A stretch of DNA of 64,000 nt from Coprosoma sp963632935. GTDB taxonomy: Bacteria; Bacillota_I; Bacilli_A; RF39; UBA660. Below the pieces are notes generated by a model. It was not told the origin of the DNA. It saw only the letters and a program-made list of their open reading frames with translations, and searched no databases. Each line of letters begins with the position of its first letter. Position 1 is the stretch's first letter. Shown piece by piece: positions 31,463-40,967 of this stretch. The stretch covers positions 27,955 through 91,954 of the forward strand of contig CAVGWA010000001.1 of NCBI GenBank assembly GCA_963632935.1, read 5' to 3'. The position numbers and the translations under genes are program-made.

Positions 31463-33076
31463 ATTTTCCATGTAATTCATAATTTTTGGTACAATTTGTT
31501 TTTTTCTTGAAACAAGACCTTCAAAAAAGTGGCCTTGTTCAATATTTTCTACACCAAATGAATTTGCGAATATTTCTTTGCTTTTTTCATTAAAGAAAAT
31601 ATAAGAACCATTTTTTAAAATGTCTGTTACAAATAGGGCAATTGCTATGTATCCTTCATCTTGAGCATCTTCATTTAATTCTTTGATGAACTCATCTTTT
31701 TTATTTAAGATTTCTGATGTTGTCATAGTAGAAACTTGTCCTATTCCAAATTTTTGATTTTCTACCATAAAGTTTTTAAAGTCTTCGTGGATTATTTCAG
31801 AAATGCTTTTTCCTTTCATTGAAGAACCAGCTTTAAACATTTCCATACCATATTCTTTATAATCAACACCAGCGATTTTGCTTAGGGTTTCTAAGGCTTG
31901 TTTATCTATGTCAGTTGTTGTTGGCGATGTTAAAAGTAAAGTATCAGAGATAATTCCGGATATCATTAGGCCAGCAATTTCTTTTGGCACTTCTATATTA
32001 TTTTCTTTGTACATTAGGTATAAAATAGTTTCAGTACATCCTAATGGCATATTTCTAAAGTTAATAGGCATGCTTGTACCTATGTTTCCAATTTTATGGT
32101 GATCGACTATTTCAATAATATCTGCTTCATCTAGGCCAATAACACTTTGTTCTTTTTCATTGTGATCGACTAAGATAACTTTTTTTGGATGTTTTGAATT
32201 TGCGGAACTTATTTTGAAAACGCCTAGACATTTTCCATTGTTATCTAAGATAGGGTAATTACTAAATTTTTTCTTGTTTGCTAAATCTAATACTTCTGAT
32301 AAAGCATCGTTTTCGTTTACTGTTATAATGTTTGTTTCCATTTTTGTTTTGATAAAGTTACTTAAAACAACTAGGTTAGAAGCAACTAGAGTATCATAGT
32401 CAGTACTTATAACATCAACTTGATTTTTTTTGGCTAATTGTAGGTGTTCTTCTTTCATTTGAACGCCGTTAGTTAAGATAATTATTGATGCACAATTTTC
32501 TATGGCGTATTCTATGATACTATGTCTATCTCCAACGATTAAAACGCTTTCTTTATCTATGTTTACTTTTTCTTTGAATGTTGTGCTTCTATAGCCTGCG
32601 GTTAAAATATTACCTATGATTTCTTTATCAAATCTTAAAATTTCTTTACCATTTAGGGCAGAAAGTAGGTTATCATATGATGTGTCTAATTTATTTAAAT
32701 TACCATCAATTAGATTACCTAAGGCATCTTTCATTGAAATTGCTCCAACATATTTTCCTTTTTTATTTACAACTGGAATGGTTCCAATTTTTGTTTCGTT
32801 CATATATTTGTAACCATCTAGTATTGAATTTTCTTCATTTAAAAAACAATTCTCTTCATAATCAATGTCTTTTATTTGTAATCTTACATCATTTAAGTAT
32901 TTAGGTGTTTCAACTTTAAAGTAGTTTAATACAAATTTTGTTTCATTGTTGATATTTCCTAATATTCTAGGTTCACAGTCCATTCCTAATTTATTTTTTA
33001 GGTATGATAGTACTATAGCTGAAGTTACTGTATCTGTGTCCGGTTTTTGATGTCCAAATACGAATGTTTTTTCCAT
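31460..33076 (-). CDS. ppaC: CBS-domain family II inorganic pyrophosphatase
   Basis: This 538-residue Mn-dependent pyrophosphatase has the DHH phosphoesterase halves (HQKPDTDT at the start and VDHHKIGNIG later), two CBS motifs flanking a DRTGG domain (about residues 70-300) and a DHHA2 end with SRKKQ. The CBS insert binds adenine nucleotides and regulates activity in clostridial homologues. The length is right for the regulated subtype. Confidence 0.93.
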   Translation of the reverse strand: MEKTFVFGHQKPDTDTVTSAIVLSYLKNKLGMDCEPRILGNINNETKFVLNYFKVETPKYLNDVRLQIKDIDYEENCFLNEENSILDGYKYMNETKIGTIPVVNKKGKYVGAISMKDALGNLIDGNLNKLDTSYDNLLSALNGKEILRFDKEIIGNILTAGYRSTTFKEKVNIDKESVLIVGDRHSIIEYAIENCASIIILTNGVQMKEEHLQLAKKNQVDVISTDYDTLVASNLVVLSNFIKTKMETNIITVNENDALSEVLDLANKKKFSNYPILDNNGKCLGVFKISSANSKHPKKVILVDHNEKEQSVIGLDEADIIEIVDHHKIGNIGTSMPINFRNMPLGCTETILYLMYKENNIEVPKEIAGLMISGIISDTLLLTSPTTTDIDKQALETLSKIAGVDYKEYGMEMFKAGSSMKGKSISEIIHEDFKNFMVENQKFGIGQVSTMTTSEILNKKDEFIKELNEDAQDEGYIAIALFVTDILKNGSYIFFNEKSKEIFANSFGVENIEQGHFFEGLVSRKKQIVPKIMNYMEN

Positions 33077-33185
33077 TTAATCCTCTCCTTTTTTAAGCTG
33101 TAACAATTATAGCACTTTTTAATTTTTATTTAAAGTATAATTATTATATTTTCACGCACAATAAAATCTAGAAAGAAGGTTGAAA

Positions 33186-33704
33186 ATGAAACAATTTGGA
33201 ATCATTAGACGAATAGATGAGCTTGGGAGAATTGTAATTCCAAAAGAGATGAGAAGGGCTTTAAGAATTAAAAATGGGGATAGTTTAGAAATATTTATTG
33301 ATAGGGAAAATATAGTTTTGAAAAGGTACTCAGAGATAAATGAATTTTCTGATTTGGCTAGGGTTATTGTTAATTTGATTGGGAATTATTTGAAGTGTGA
33401 TGTTTTATTATGTGATACAAATTGTTATTTATTTGGTTCTGGCGATGGAGGAAAAAGTTATATAAATAAAAATGTAAGTAATGATATTATTGATATTTTG
33501 GAAAAAAGAAAGTTAGTTAGTAGGGATAATGTTTGTTTGATAGGCAGTGAAAGTAGGGAAGGAGAGTTTATTATAAATCCTATTGTTTCTGGTGGTGATG
33601 TTTTAGGCGGAATTATTGTATTTTGTCCTGATGAGTTTACTTCTGATAATATAAATATACTCAATTTTGGATCTAAAATTTTAGAAAGACATATTGAAAA
33701 CTGA
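33186..33704 (+). CDS. spoVT: stage V sporulation protein T
   Basis: This 172-residue protein has an AbrB-type DNA-binding N-terminus (IIRRIDELGRIVIPKEMRRA) and a GAF-like C-terminal domain (YLKCDVLLCDTNCYLFGSG; GDVLGGIIVF), the SpoVT architecture. SpoVT adjusts forespore sigma-G gene expression. I chose ATG 33186, 6 bases after AGAAGG; an upstream TTG also exists. Its presence shows the organism forms endospores or descends from one that did. Confidence 0.92.
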   Translation: MKQFGIIRRIDELGRIVIPKEMRRALRIKNGDSLEIFIDRENIVLKRYSEINEFSDLARVIVNLIGNYLKCDVLLCDTNCYLFGSGDGGKSYINKNVSNDIIDILEKRKLVSRDNVCLIGSESREGEFIINPIVSGGDVLGGIIVFCPDEFTSDNINILNFGSKILERHIEN

Positions 33705-33727
33705 TATTAAAAATGTTATAATTACCG

Positions 33728-33933
33728 TGAAATGCGAGGAAAGAAAGAACGGTAGGTAACTTTATAGAGAGTTTATGTTTGGTGGAAATAAACAAGGTGA
33801 CTATCTTAAATGGCTCTGGAGCAGTCTAACTATGTTAGAACGTAATCACACGTTACGTGTTTGAGGTAAGTTTTCTTACAAATTAAGGTGGTACCACGTT
33901 CAAAACGTCCTTATATATAGGATGTTTTTTATT
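33728..33933 (+). promoter_or_regulatory. T-box riboswitch (methionine) upstream of metG
   Basis: A T-box leader begins with GCGAGGAAAGAAAGAAC, has AGAGAG, a specifier ATG at 33810-33812, the conserved AAGGTGGTACCACG (33885-33898) and a terminator stem around AACGTCC/GGATGTT with T6 (to 33933). Uncharged tRNA-Met should pair with the ATG specifier and stabilise the antiterminator. A TATAAT lies at about 33717. Confidence 0.95.
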
Positions 33934-33948
33934 TTGAGGAGGGATATT

Positions 33949-35511
33949 ATGAAACCAAAATTTTATATTACAACATCTATATTTTATGCTTCGGCTAAAC
34001 CACATATTGGAAATACTTATGAGGGTATTTTGACTGATGCGATTGCGAGATATAAACGATTGATGGGATTTGATGTTAGATTTCACACTGGAACTGATGA
34101 ACATGGCGAGAAGGTTGAATTAAAAGCAAGGGAAGCTTCTAAGAGTCCTCAAGAATATGTTGATGAGGTTTCTTTAGAGGTTAAAAGAATTGATGATTTA
34201 ATGAACATAAGTTATGATAAGTTTGTTAGAACTTCTAATCCACATCATAAGGAAGTTGTTAGTAAGATTTTTAAGAGATTATATGAAAATGGTGATATTT
34301 ATAAGGGTAAGTATGAAGGCCTTTATTGTACACCTTGTGAGTCGTTTTTTACTGAAAAGGATTTAGTGGACGGAAAATGTCCTGATTGTGGTCGTGATGT
34401 TCATAAAACTGAGGAAGAAGCTTACTTTTTGAAATTAAGTAAGTACAATAAATGGCTTGAGGATTATATTGATTCTCATCCGGATTTTATTAAACCTGAA
34501 AGTAGAAAAAATGAAATTGTTAATAATTTTATTAAACCTGGAGTTCAAGATTTATGCATTTCAAGAACATCTTTTGATTGGGGTGTGAAGGTTCCGTTTG
34601 ATGAGAAACATGTTATTTATGTTTGGCTGGATGCTTTGGTTAATTATATTACTTTTGTAGGATATGATCCTGATAATAAGAGTGATGAATTTGATAAATA
34701 TTGGCCTGCGGATGTACACATCATTGGTAAGGATATTTTGAGATTTCATACTATTTACTGGCCTGTAATTTTGAAAGCACTTGATTTACCATTACCAAAA
34801 TGTATTTTTGGTCATCCTTGGGTATTATCATCTGATAGTGATAAAATGAGTAAATCTAAGGGAAATGTTTTATATGCGGATAATTTGGCTCGTTTATTTG
34901 GTACTGATGCGATTAGATATTATGTTTTGCACGAAATTCCATATGGACATGATGGTAATATAGGTTATGAATTGATTATTGATAGAATTAATTCTGATTT
35001 AGCAAATACATTAGGAAATTTGGTTAATAGAACAATTAATATGAGTTATAAGTATTTTGATGGTATTGTAAGTAATCCTAAGCAATATGAAGATGTTGAT
35101 AAAGCTTTAATTGAAAGTGCGACTAGTTTAGGTGATAGAATTGATGAAAAGATGAATGATCTTAAGGTTGCTGATGCGATTGAAGAGATAATGGAATTAT
35201 ACAGACAAAGTAATAAATATATTGATGAAACAACGCCTTGGATTTTAGCTAAGGACGATAGTAAAAAGGAAAGACTTCAAACTGTTTTATATAATTTACT
35301 TGAATCTATTAGAATTGCAAATGTGTATTTGTCTGCTTTTTTACCTGAGACTGCCGAGAAAATATTTAAACAATTAAATACTCAAAATAATAGGGTAGAG
35401 AGTACTAAAGATTTTAACGGTATGGATGATGGTATTAAGCTAAATGAACCAGAAATTTTATTTGCTCGTATTGATAAAAGTGAATTTGAAAAAAAATTGG
35501 AAACTATTTAG
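33949..35511 (+). CDS. metG: methionyl-tRNA synthetase
   Basis: This 520-residue class I synthetase has the HIGH-type motif (SAKPHIGNTYEG), a zinc-binding knuckle (CTPCESFF; CPDCGRD), GTDEHGEK and the KMSKS motif (DKMSKSKGN). It lacks the C-terminal tRNA-binding domain of Bacillus MetS, so it is the short form. I chose ATG 33949, after GGAGGG. Its leader is a T-box. Confidence 0.97.
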   Translation: MKPKFYITTSIFYASAKPHIGNTYEGILTDAIARYKRLMGFDVRFHTGTDEHGEKVELKAREASKSPQEYVDEVSLEVKRIDDLMNISYDKFVRTSNPHHKEVVSKIFKRLYENGDIYKGKYEGLYCTPCESFFTEKDLVDGKCPDCGRDVHKTEEEAYFLKLSKYNKWLEDYIDSHPDFIKPESRKNEIVNNFIKPGVQDLCISRTSFDWGVKVPFDEKHVIYVWLDALVNYITFVGYDPDNKSDEFDKYWPADVHIIGKDILRFHTIYWPVILKALDLPLPKCIFGHPWVLSSDSDKMSKSKGNVLYADNLARLFGTDAIRYYVLHEIPYGHDGNIGYELIIDRINSDLANTLGNLVNRTINMSYKYFDGIVSNPKQYEDVDKALIESATSLGDRIDEKMNDLKVADAIEEIMELYRQSNKYIDETTPWILAKDDSKKERLQTVLYNLLESIRIANVYLSAFLPETAEKIFKQLNTQNNRVESTKDFNGMDDGIKLNEPEILFARIDKSEFEKKLETI

Positions 35512-35525
35512 GTTTCCATTTTTGT
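35499..35525 (+). terminator. terminator of metG
   Basis: GGAAAC/GTTTCC stem with ATTTTTG tail, overlapping the stop codon. Confidence 0.75.
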
Positions 35526-35629
35526 TTGTAAATTGTTGTAAAATGTCGAGAGTTTATTGTTGCCTTTATAAATGTAATCGTGTTATTCTAGGGGTGGACG
35601 AATTAATAAAACAAGAGAGGAATATTAAC

Positions 35630-35794
35630 ATGAACCATAAAAACATTAGTGGAATTGGTGTGATGTTCGTTTTTATTATTTTTTATTTAACAATGAGTAT
35701 TATTGATAAATTTAATTATTTAGATTTTGTATACCTTTTGTTTATAATTGGTTGTTTTATTAGATTTATTTTTATTAAAAAAGAACAAAATTAG
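35630..35794 (+). CDS. small membrane protein
   Basis: This 54-residue protein has two hydrophobic helices (IGVMFVFIIFYLTMSII and FVYLLFIIGCFIRFIFI). I chose ATG 35630, after AGAGAGG; the longer frame upstream lies in the metG terminator. The function is unknown. Confidence 0.55.
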   Translation: MNHKNISGIGVMFVFIIFYLTMSIIDKFNYLDFVYLLFIIGCFIRFIFIKKEQN

Positions 35795-35828
35795 GGGATT
35801 AATTTTTTAAGTTATTAATCTCTTTTTC
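35793..35828. terminator. bidirectional terminator
   Basis: GGGATTAAT/ATTAATCTC stem between two convergent small genes, with T-rich flanks. Confidence 0.6.
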
Positions 35829-36059
35829 TAATGCTTTTATTACTTTTTCAAGCATATATATTGTATTTTCTTTATCATTAAATGTTGTTTTTTCATTTTT
35901 TAGTTGTACAAAGTAAGCATTTGTGCATAACATTTGAGCTATTAACATAAGCCAGTTTCCTAAGGCATTTTGTTCAGCTGATGTTGTGTCATCTAAAAGT
36001 AGATAACCTATTGCGACTGCACTTAGTGTTGAAAGTTTTGGAGGAAGGTTTGAAAACAA
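35799..36059 (-). CDS. conserved small protein of unknown function
   Basis: This 86-residue protein starts MFSNLPPKLSTLSAVAIGYL with DDTTSAEQNALGNWLMLIAQ, then a coiled-coil end (KVIKALEKEINNL). The N-terminal block resembles a small family seen in Firmicutes genomes. The role is unknown. Confidence 0.6.
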   Translation of the reverse strand: MFSNLPPKLSTLSAVAIGYLLLDDTTSAEQNALGNWLMLIAQMLCTNAYFVQLKNEKTTFNDKENTIYMLEKVIKALEKEINNLKN

Positions 36060-36179
36060 ATTATTACCCCCTTATATAAATTCTATTATATATATCTAAA
36101 CTAATTACTTATTTTATTTGTATTTTCTTTCAAGGTTTTATAAGGTGGGGACTGATTATATTTTAGGGCTTACAGATAT
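36060..36179. other. intergenic region with no recognised element
   Basis: AT-rich sequence between two leftward genes. No RNA or repeat is evident. Confidence 0.4.
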
Positions 36180-36206
36180 AAAAAAAGTTTGATTTAATTC
36201 AAACTA
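36180..36206 (-). terminator. terminator of rsmA
   Basis: AGTTTGA/TCAAACT stem followed by seven T on the minus strand. Confidence 0.8.
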
Positions 36207-37015
36207 TTAGCTATTTCTACAAATATTTCTATTGGTAAGGCTTCAGCTCTTACGGTTAAATCTAAATTATGGGTTTTTAATATTTCTTCTATTTTATTTA
36301 AATCATAGTTTTTTAGATTATTTTTTAAGGTTTTTCTTTTTTGTTTAAAGGCATCTTTTATTAGTTTGAAAAAGATTTCCTCATTTACTTTTAATTTTTC
36401 TTCTTTCTTTGTAAAACATACTACTATGCTATCAACGTTTGGTTTTGGTATAAATACGTTTTTACTAACATCTAATAGTTTTTCCACATTATAATAGTAA
36501 TTTAAAAATATTGATAATGAATTATATTCTTTTGTGTTTGGTTTGGCTTTAAATCTATTACCAACTTCTTTTTGAACCATGACTACAATTTTGTCTATGT
36601 TTGATTTATCTTCTATTAGTTTTATTATTATTGGTGTTGTTATATAGTAGGGGAGATTGGCTACTACGTATATTTTTTTGTAATCATATTTTTTTAAATC
36701 TTTTTCAATATTTCTTTTTAAAAAATCACCATATATTATTTCTGTGTTGTTTTCAATGTTTTGCTCTAATATTGGTTTTAGTGTTTCGTCTATTTCATAG
36801 GCAATTACATTCCCTGCAACTTTACCTAGTTCACTTGTTAGGGATCCTGCTCCTGGGCCTATTTCCATTACTAATGTATCTTTATCTATTTTTGATTTAT
36901 TAATTATGCTGTGGATAATATTTTTGTCCACAATAAAATTTTGACCATATTTTTTTTTGAAGTTAAAGTTTTGATTTTTTAATGTATTACTTATTGCTTT
37001 TGGTGAGTATTCCAT
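36194..37015 (-). CDS. rsmA: 16S rRNA dimethyladenosine transferase
   Basis: This 273-residue enzyme dimethylates the two adjacent adenines in helix 45 of 16S rRNA. The motifs KKKYGQNFIVDKNII, MEIGPGAGSLTSELG, VVANLPYYITTPII and FIPKPNVDSIVV are all present. It is syntenic with Bacillus ksgA (after tatD and a 3D-domain gene); rnmV, normally adjacent, is absent. Confidence 0.96.
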   Translation of the reverse strand: MEYSPKAISNTLKNQNFNFKKKYGQNFIVDKNIIHSIINKSKIDKDTLVMEIGPGAGSLTSELGKVAGNVIAYEIDETLKPILEQNIENNTEIIYGDFLKRNIEKDLKKYDYKKIYVVANLPYYITTPIIIKLIEDKSNIDKIVVMVQKEVGNRFKAKPNTKEYNSLSIFLNYYYNVEKLLDVSKNVFIPKPNVDSIVVCFTKKEEKLKVNEEIFFKLIKDAFKQKRKTLKNNLKNYDLNKIEEILKTHNLDLTVRAEALPIEIFVEIANSLN

Positions 37016-37055
37016 AGTTTTTCCTCCAAGTTTATTATACTAAAAAAATGAAGTT

Positions 37056-37760
37056 TTAAAAACCCCATCTTTTAACGCTATATTTAACGTTTGAACTGGT
37101 TGTTTTGTTTATATCTGGGTCTGTTTCTGATTTATAAGCTAGGTCCATATGAACTGTTCCATTTGACCAAGCATTTCGCATTGCACTACCAGTATCTAAA
37201 ACGATAGCATTGAAGGTTCCTAAATTAGGGTTATTTACTTCTATTATTGTTCCACAAGGAAATTTATCTAAAGCTGCGGCGATGATACGAACTGTTCCGT
37301 ATTCATCATCTTGATATGTGTTTCCATCTGTTGTTAAGCTGTGATAAGAGCCAGATTTTGTTTTACAATATAGTGTTCCCGTTTTTGAACAACCTTCGCA
37401 GTCTGCACCATAACCTGTCATTTTTCCTACGTATTCAGCTTCATCACCAGTTCCAATTTCGATTTCTGCATTTGTTGGACTTTCAATGACTTGTGTGTTG
37501 TTATCACTGTCAATATAGGCTAGTCCGTTATGCCCCTCTTGTTTTGTGATGGTTGTTCCAGTAGGAAGACTTTTGTTATAAGTTTTGACTGTATCATATT
37601 CTATGACTTTCGTTAAAGCCACAGAGTTTTTTGTCTGGTTTAAGTTTTTTACTTCAACTTTCTTTTCTGAAATTGGGTTACCAGAACTCAATAGCCCTGT
37701 TAAAATTAATGTTATTAAATATAAATTAACGCTTAATTTCCACAGGTGATTTTTATTCAT
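37056..37760 (-). CDS. 3D-domain cell wall protein (YabE-like, without G5)
   Basis: This 234-residue exported protein has an N-terminal membrane segment (LSVNLYLITLILTGLLSSG) and a C-terminal 3D domain named for three aspartates (MTGYGADCEGCSKTG; AIVLDTGSAMRNAW; VHMDLAYKSE). The 3D fold matches lytic transglycosylases such as those in Rpf/YabE proteins, so a role in peptidoglycan remodelling is likely. The DUF348 and G5 domains of Bacillus YabE are missing. Confidence 0.85.
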   Translation of the reverse strand: MNKNHLWKLSVNLYLITLILTGLLSSGNPISEKKVEVKNLNQTKNSVALTKVIEYDTVKTYNKSLPTGTTITKQEGHNGLAYIDSDNNTQVIESPTNAEIEIGTGDEAEYVGKMTGYGADCEGCSKTGTLYCKTKSGSYHSLTTDGNTYQDDEYGTVRIIAAALDKFPCGTIIEVNNPNLGTFNAIVLDTGSAMRNAWSNGTVHMDLAYKSETDPDINKTTSSNVKYSVKRWGF

Positions 37761-37808
37761 ATTTCACCTCATATTTCAAAATTGAAACCGAGTAGTATGA
37801 TAACACTA

Positions 37809-38567
37809 TTATATTTTTATGTCAAATTGATGAATTGCAGTCGATGTTGTTGTGTCATATATTATATTTATATCTATGTTTTTTAATTCTGATATTTTTT
37901 GAGCTACATATTTAATGTTTACTGGTTCGTTTTGATGACCTCTAAATGGTTCAGGAGTTAGATATGGGCTATCTGTTTCTAAAAGAAAGTTTTTTAAATC
38001 TAATGTTTTTACTATTTCTTTTAGTTTTTTTTCATTTTTGAATGTTAAGACGCCTCCTATACCAAGTGTTATGTTTAATTTTATGAATTTTTTTGCCATT
38101 TCTAGGCTTCCACTATAGCAGTGCATATGACATTTTGTTTCTTTTTCTTTATATTTTTCTATAATATTATATGTATCTTCAATTGCATCTCTACTATGAA
38201 TGACTATTGTTTTTTTATATTTATTTGCAAGGTTGATTTGTTTTATGAATAACTGTTTTTGGTTTTCTTTGTTTTCTTTGGTGTAATGGTAGTCAAGTCC
38301 TATTTCTCCAATGCCTACTATTTTTGGATGTGCTAGATATTTTTCTATTTTTTTTATATCTTTGTCTTTATATGTATCAGCAAATTCTGGATGAATTCCT
38401 ATTGTTCCATAGATATTGTTATAATTTTCACATAAATAAATTACTTCTTCTATGTCTTCTGGTGAGGCAGTTGATACTATCATTATGTTATTTTTCATGT
38501 TTTTTATTATTTGTTTTGGGTTGTCATAGTCATTTTTGCTTATATGACAGTGTGTATCTATCATCAT
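37809..38567 (-). CDS. tatD: TatD-family Mg-dependent deoxyribonuclease
   Basis: This 252-residue TIM-barrel metallo-hydrolase has MIDTHCHISKNDY, GTIGIHPEF, GIGEIGLDYHY, VIHSRDA, HCYSG and LLETDSPYLTPEPFRG. It matches YabD/TatD. It lies between rsmI and the 3D-domain gene, as in Bacillus. Confidence 0.95.
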   Translation of the reverse strand: MMIDTHCHISKNDYDNPKQIIKNMKNNIMIVSTASPEDIEEVIYLCENYNNIYGTIGIHPEFADTYKDKDIKKIEKYLAHPKIVGIGEIGLDYHYTKENKENQKQLFIKQINLANKYKKTIVIHSRDAIEDTYNIIEKYKEKETKCHMHCYSGSLEMAKKFIKLNITLGIGGVLTFKNEKKLKEIVKTLDLKNFLLETDSPYLTPEPFRGHQNEPVNIKYVAQKISELKNIDINIIYDTTTSTAIHQFDIKI

Positions 38568-38610
38568 TTTTTAACACTTCCTTTGTTTGTTTTATGTTTG
38601 AAATATCAAA

Positions 38611-38632
38611 AAAATAAGGATTTTCCTTATAA
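38611..38632 (-). terminator. terminator of rsmI
   Basis: ATAAGGA/TCCTTAT stem with seven T on the minus strand overlaps the stop. Confidence 0.75.
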
Positions 38633-39463
38633 TTCATGATATTCATTATAGACTTCACTTTTTGGAATGTTCCTTTCCTTGGCAACTTTTTTTATTGCTT
38701 CTTTTGGAATTAATCCATCTTCTATATATAAATCTACATGCTCTTTTATAGTAATATTTTCAAATGTTTTTTGCTTTGTATTGCCTTCTGTTATTATAAC
38801 TATTTCGCCTTTTATGTTTTCTACTTGTTTTATCACGTTATCAATGTCATCTCTAATGACTTCTTCATATTTTTTGCTTATTTCTCTTACGATTGCAATT
38901 TTTCTATTTCCAAATATTTCTTTTATGTTATTTAATGTTTTTAATAGTCTATGTGGGGCTTCATAAAAGGCAATAGGGTATGGAACTGTTTTTAATGATT
39001 CTAATTCTTTTTTTCTTTTACTTTCTTTGCTATTTAAAAATCCATAGAACATAAATGGTCCACCACTTAGTCCCGACATTACTAGGGCAGGTATTACTGC
39101 TGTTGGTCCTGGAAGGCAAACTACATTATAATTATGTTTAATAGCATTATTTACTAGTATAAATCCAGGATCACTTATTACGGGTGTGCCTCTATCACTT
39201 ACTACTGCAATGTTTTTTCCTTGATTTAGATATTCAATTTCCTTTGTTTCGTTGTTTTCTTCATTGTATAAATGGCTAGATATTAATTTATTTTTAATAT
39301 CATAGTATTTTAACAGTTGATTGGTTGTTCTTGTATCTTCAGCAAATATAACATCTACTGTTTTTAGTATGTTTAATGCTCTTAGTGTTATATCTTCCAT
39401 ATTTCCAATTGGGGTTGGTACTATGTATAAAGTAGGGGAATCATCATAACTTTTTTGTTTCAT
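38627..39463 (-). CDS. rsmI: 16S rRNA 2'-O-methyltransferase RsmI
   Basis: This 278-residue SAM enzyme methylates C1402 of 16S rRNA. It has LYIVPTPIGNMEDITLRAL, FAEDTRTTNQLLKYY, VVSDRGTPVISDPGF and CLPGPTAVIPALVMSGL. Directly downstream of the TrmN6-like gene. Confidence 0.96.
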   Translation of the reverse strand: MKQKSYDDSPTLYIVPTPIGNMEDITLRALNILKTVDVIFAEDTRTTNQLLKYYDIKNKLISSHLYNEENNETKEIEYLNQGKNIAVVSDRGTPVISDPGFILVNNAIKHNYNVVCLPGPTAVIPALVMSGLSGGPFMFYGFLNSKESKRKKELESLKTVPYPIAFYEAPHRLLKTLNNIKEIFGNRKIAIVREISKKYEEVIRDDIDNVIKQVENIKGEIVIITEGNTKQKTFENITIKEHVDLYIEDGLIPKEAIKKVAKERNIPKSEVYNEYHEL

Positions 39464-39474
39464 GTAATGTCACC

Positions 39475-40194
39475 TCATTTAAAATATTTTTGAATTTCTT
39501 TTGTATATGTTCCATCTTCATTATGTGAATATAGGGGTGGTAATATTTTTAATCCTTTTTTTCCGTTTTTTTTACCTTCAATTAATAGTATGTTGGCTTC
39601 TTTATTTTTTTTAGGATATATTAATCTTATTTTTTTTGGTTCTATATTGTAATTTCTCATTTTCGTTAATATATCTATTAATCTTTCTGGTCTGTGTACT
39701 AAGGCAAGGGTGCCTCCATTTTTTAGTAATTTTTTTGATGCGGAAAGTAGAATATCTAAATTTAAATTTATTTCATGACGAGCAAATGTTTTGTAATCAC
39801 TTTTGTTTAATTTTGAATTATCATTTATTTCAAAATATGGTGGATTACAAGTTATTACATCGTATGTTTCTGTTTCTATATAATTTTTATAGTTATTTAT
39901 ATCGTCGTTAATTATTTCAATTTGATTTTCTTTGTTGTTTATTTGAATGCTTTCTTTTGCCATTTGACTTACTTCTTTTTGTATTTCTACGCCAGTTATA
40001 TGAGCTGACGTTTTTTGCGATAAAATAAGAGGAATAGGGGCATTGCCACAACCTATATCTAGGATTTTTTTTGCTGATTTATTAAGGGTTACAAAGTTTG
40101 CTAATAGTATACTATCTAATGAAAAATTAAACATTTCATTGTCTTGTATTATTTTTAGGTTTTCATAACCTAGCAAATAATTTGTTACTTTCAT
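39475..40194 (-). CDS. tRNA1(Val) adenine-N6 methyltransferase-like protein (YabB)
   Basis: This 239-residue SAM methyltransferase has LDIGCGNAPIPLILSQ and the target-base motif NPPYFEIND, the pattern of TrmN6/YabB. Its start overlaps the ricT stop by 4 bases. Confidence 0.88.
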   Translation of the reverse strand: MKVTNYLLGYENLKIIQDNEMFNFSLDSILLANFVTLNKSAKKILDIGCGNAPIPLILSQKTSAHITGVEIQKEVSQMAKESIQINNKENQIEIINDDINNYKNYIETETYDVITCNPPYFEINDNSKLNKSDYKTFARHEINLNLDILLSASKKLLKNGGTLALVHRPERLIDILTKMRNYNIEPKKIRLIYPKKNKEANILLIEGKKNGKKGLKILPPLYSHNEDGTYTKEIQKYFK

Positions 40195-40967
40195 TTTTTG
40201 TCGATTTCTACTATTCCATAGTCTTTGACATTTACTTTGTATTTTTGCCTTAATATATCTAATCCTATTACTTTCCCTTCACCATGTTCTGTTGATACTT
40301 TATCTCCTATTTTAAGCATATTTTTACGGCATGAAAGGTAACATTCGTTTTCATATTTTAGACAGCACATTAATCTACCGCATACTCCATTTATTTTTGA
40401 TGGGTTAAGTGCGATGTTTTGATTTTTTGCTTGATTTATTGATACTGCATTTAAATCTTTTAGGAAACGGGCACAACAAAGTTTTTGTCCACATGGGCCA
40501 TAACCGCCAATTGATTGTGCTTTATCTCTAATTCCTATTTGTCTTAGTTCTATACGAACTTTATATATGCTTGCTAATTCTTTAGCTAAGTCTCTAAAGT
40601 CAATACGATTTGATGAGACAAATTTAAATATTAATTTATCTCGGTCAAGTGTGTAATTTGCTTCTACTATATTCATTTCAAGCTTTTTTTCTGCTGCTAT
40701 TTGACGACATTTTTTTAATGCATGGGAGGCATCTTTTTTATTTTTTTTATAATTTAGGTAATCTTTTTTGGTTGATATTCTTACTATATTTTTTATTTCA
40801 TTTTTTTCTTTTTCTATTTTTATATTTGTTTGTACGACTGTTGCGAATTGAAGTCCTTGCTGGGTTTCAACTATGACAGTTACATTATTTTTTAATTTTA
40901 GTTTTCCAGGTGCATAATAGTGAATTCTACCTGTAGGCTGAAATTTTACTCCAACAACTTCAATCAT
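40191..40967 (-). CDS. ricT: RicT (YaaT), PSP1-domain protein
   Basis: This 258-residue protein has the PSP1 domain with cysteine motifs GPCGQKLCCARFLKDL and GVCGRLMCCLKYENE. In Bacillus RicT joins RicA and RicF in an iron-sulphur complex that stimulates RNase Y and affects sporulation and competence. The gene overlaps holB by 4 bases. Confidence 0.95.
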   Translation of the reverse strand: MIEVVGVKFQPTGRIHYYAPGKLKLKNNVTVIVETQQGLQFATVVQTNIKIEKEKNEIKNIVRISTKKDYLNYKKNKKDASHALKKCRQIAAEKKLEMNIVEANYTLDRDKLIFKFVSSNRIDFRDLAKELASIYKVRIELRQIGIRDKAQSIGGYGPCGQKLCCARFLKDLNAVSINQAKNQNIALNPSKINGVCGRLMCCLKYENECYLSCRKNMLKIGDKVSTEHGEGKVIGLDILRQKYKVNVKDYGIVEIDKK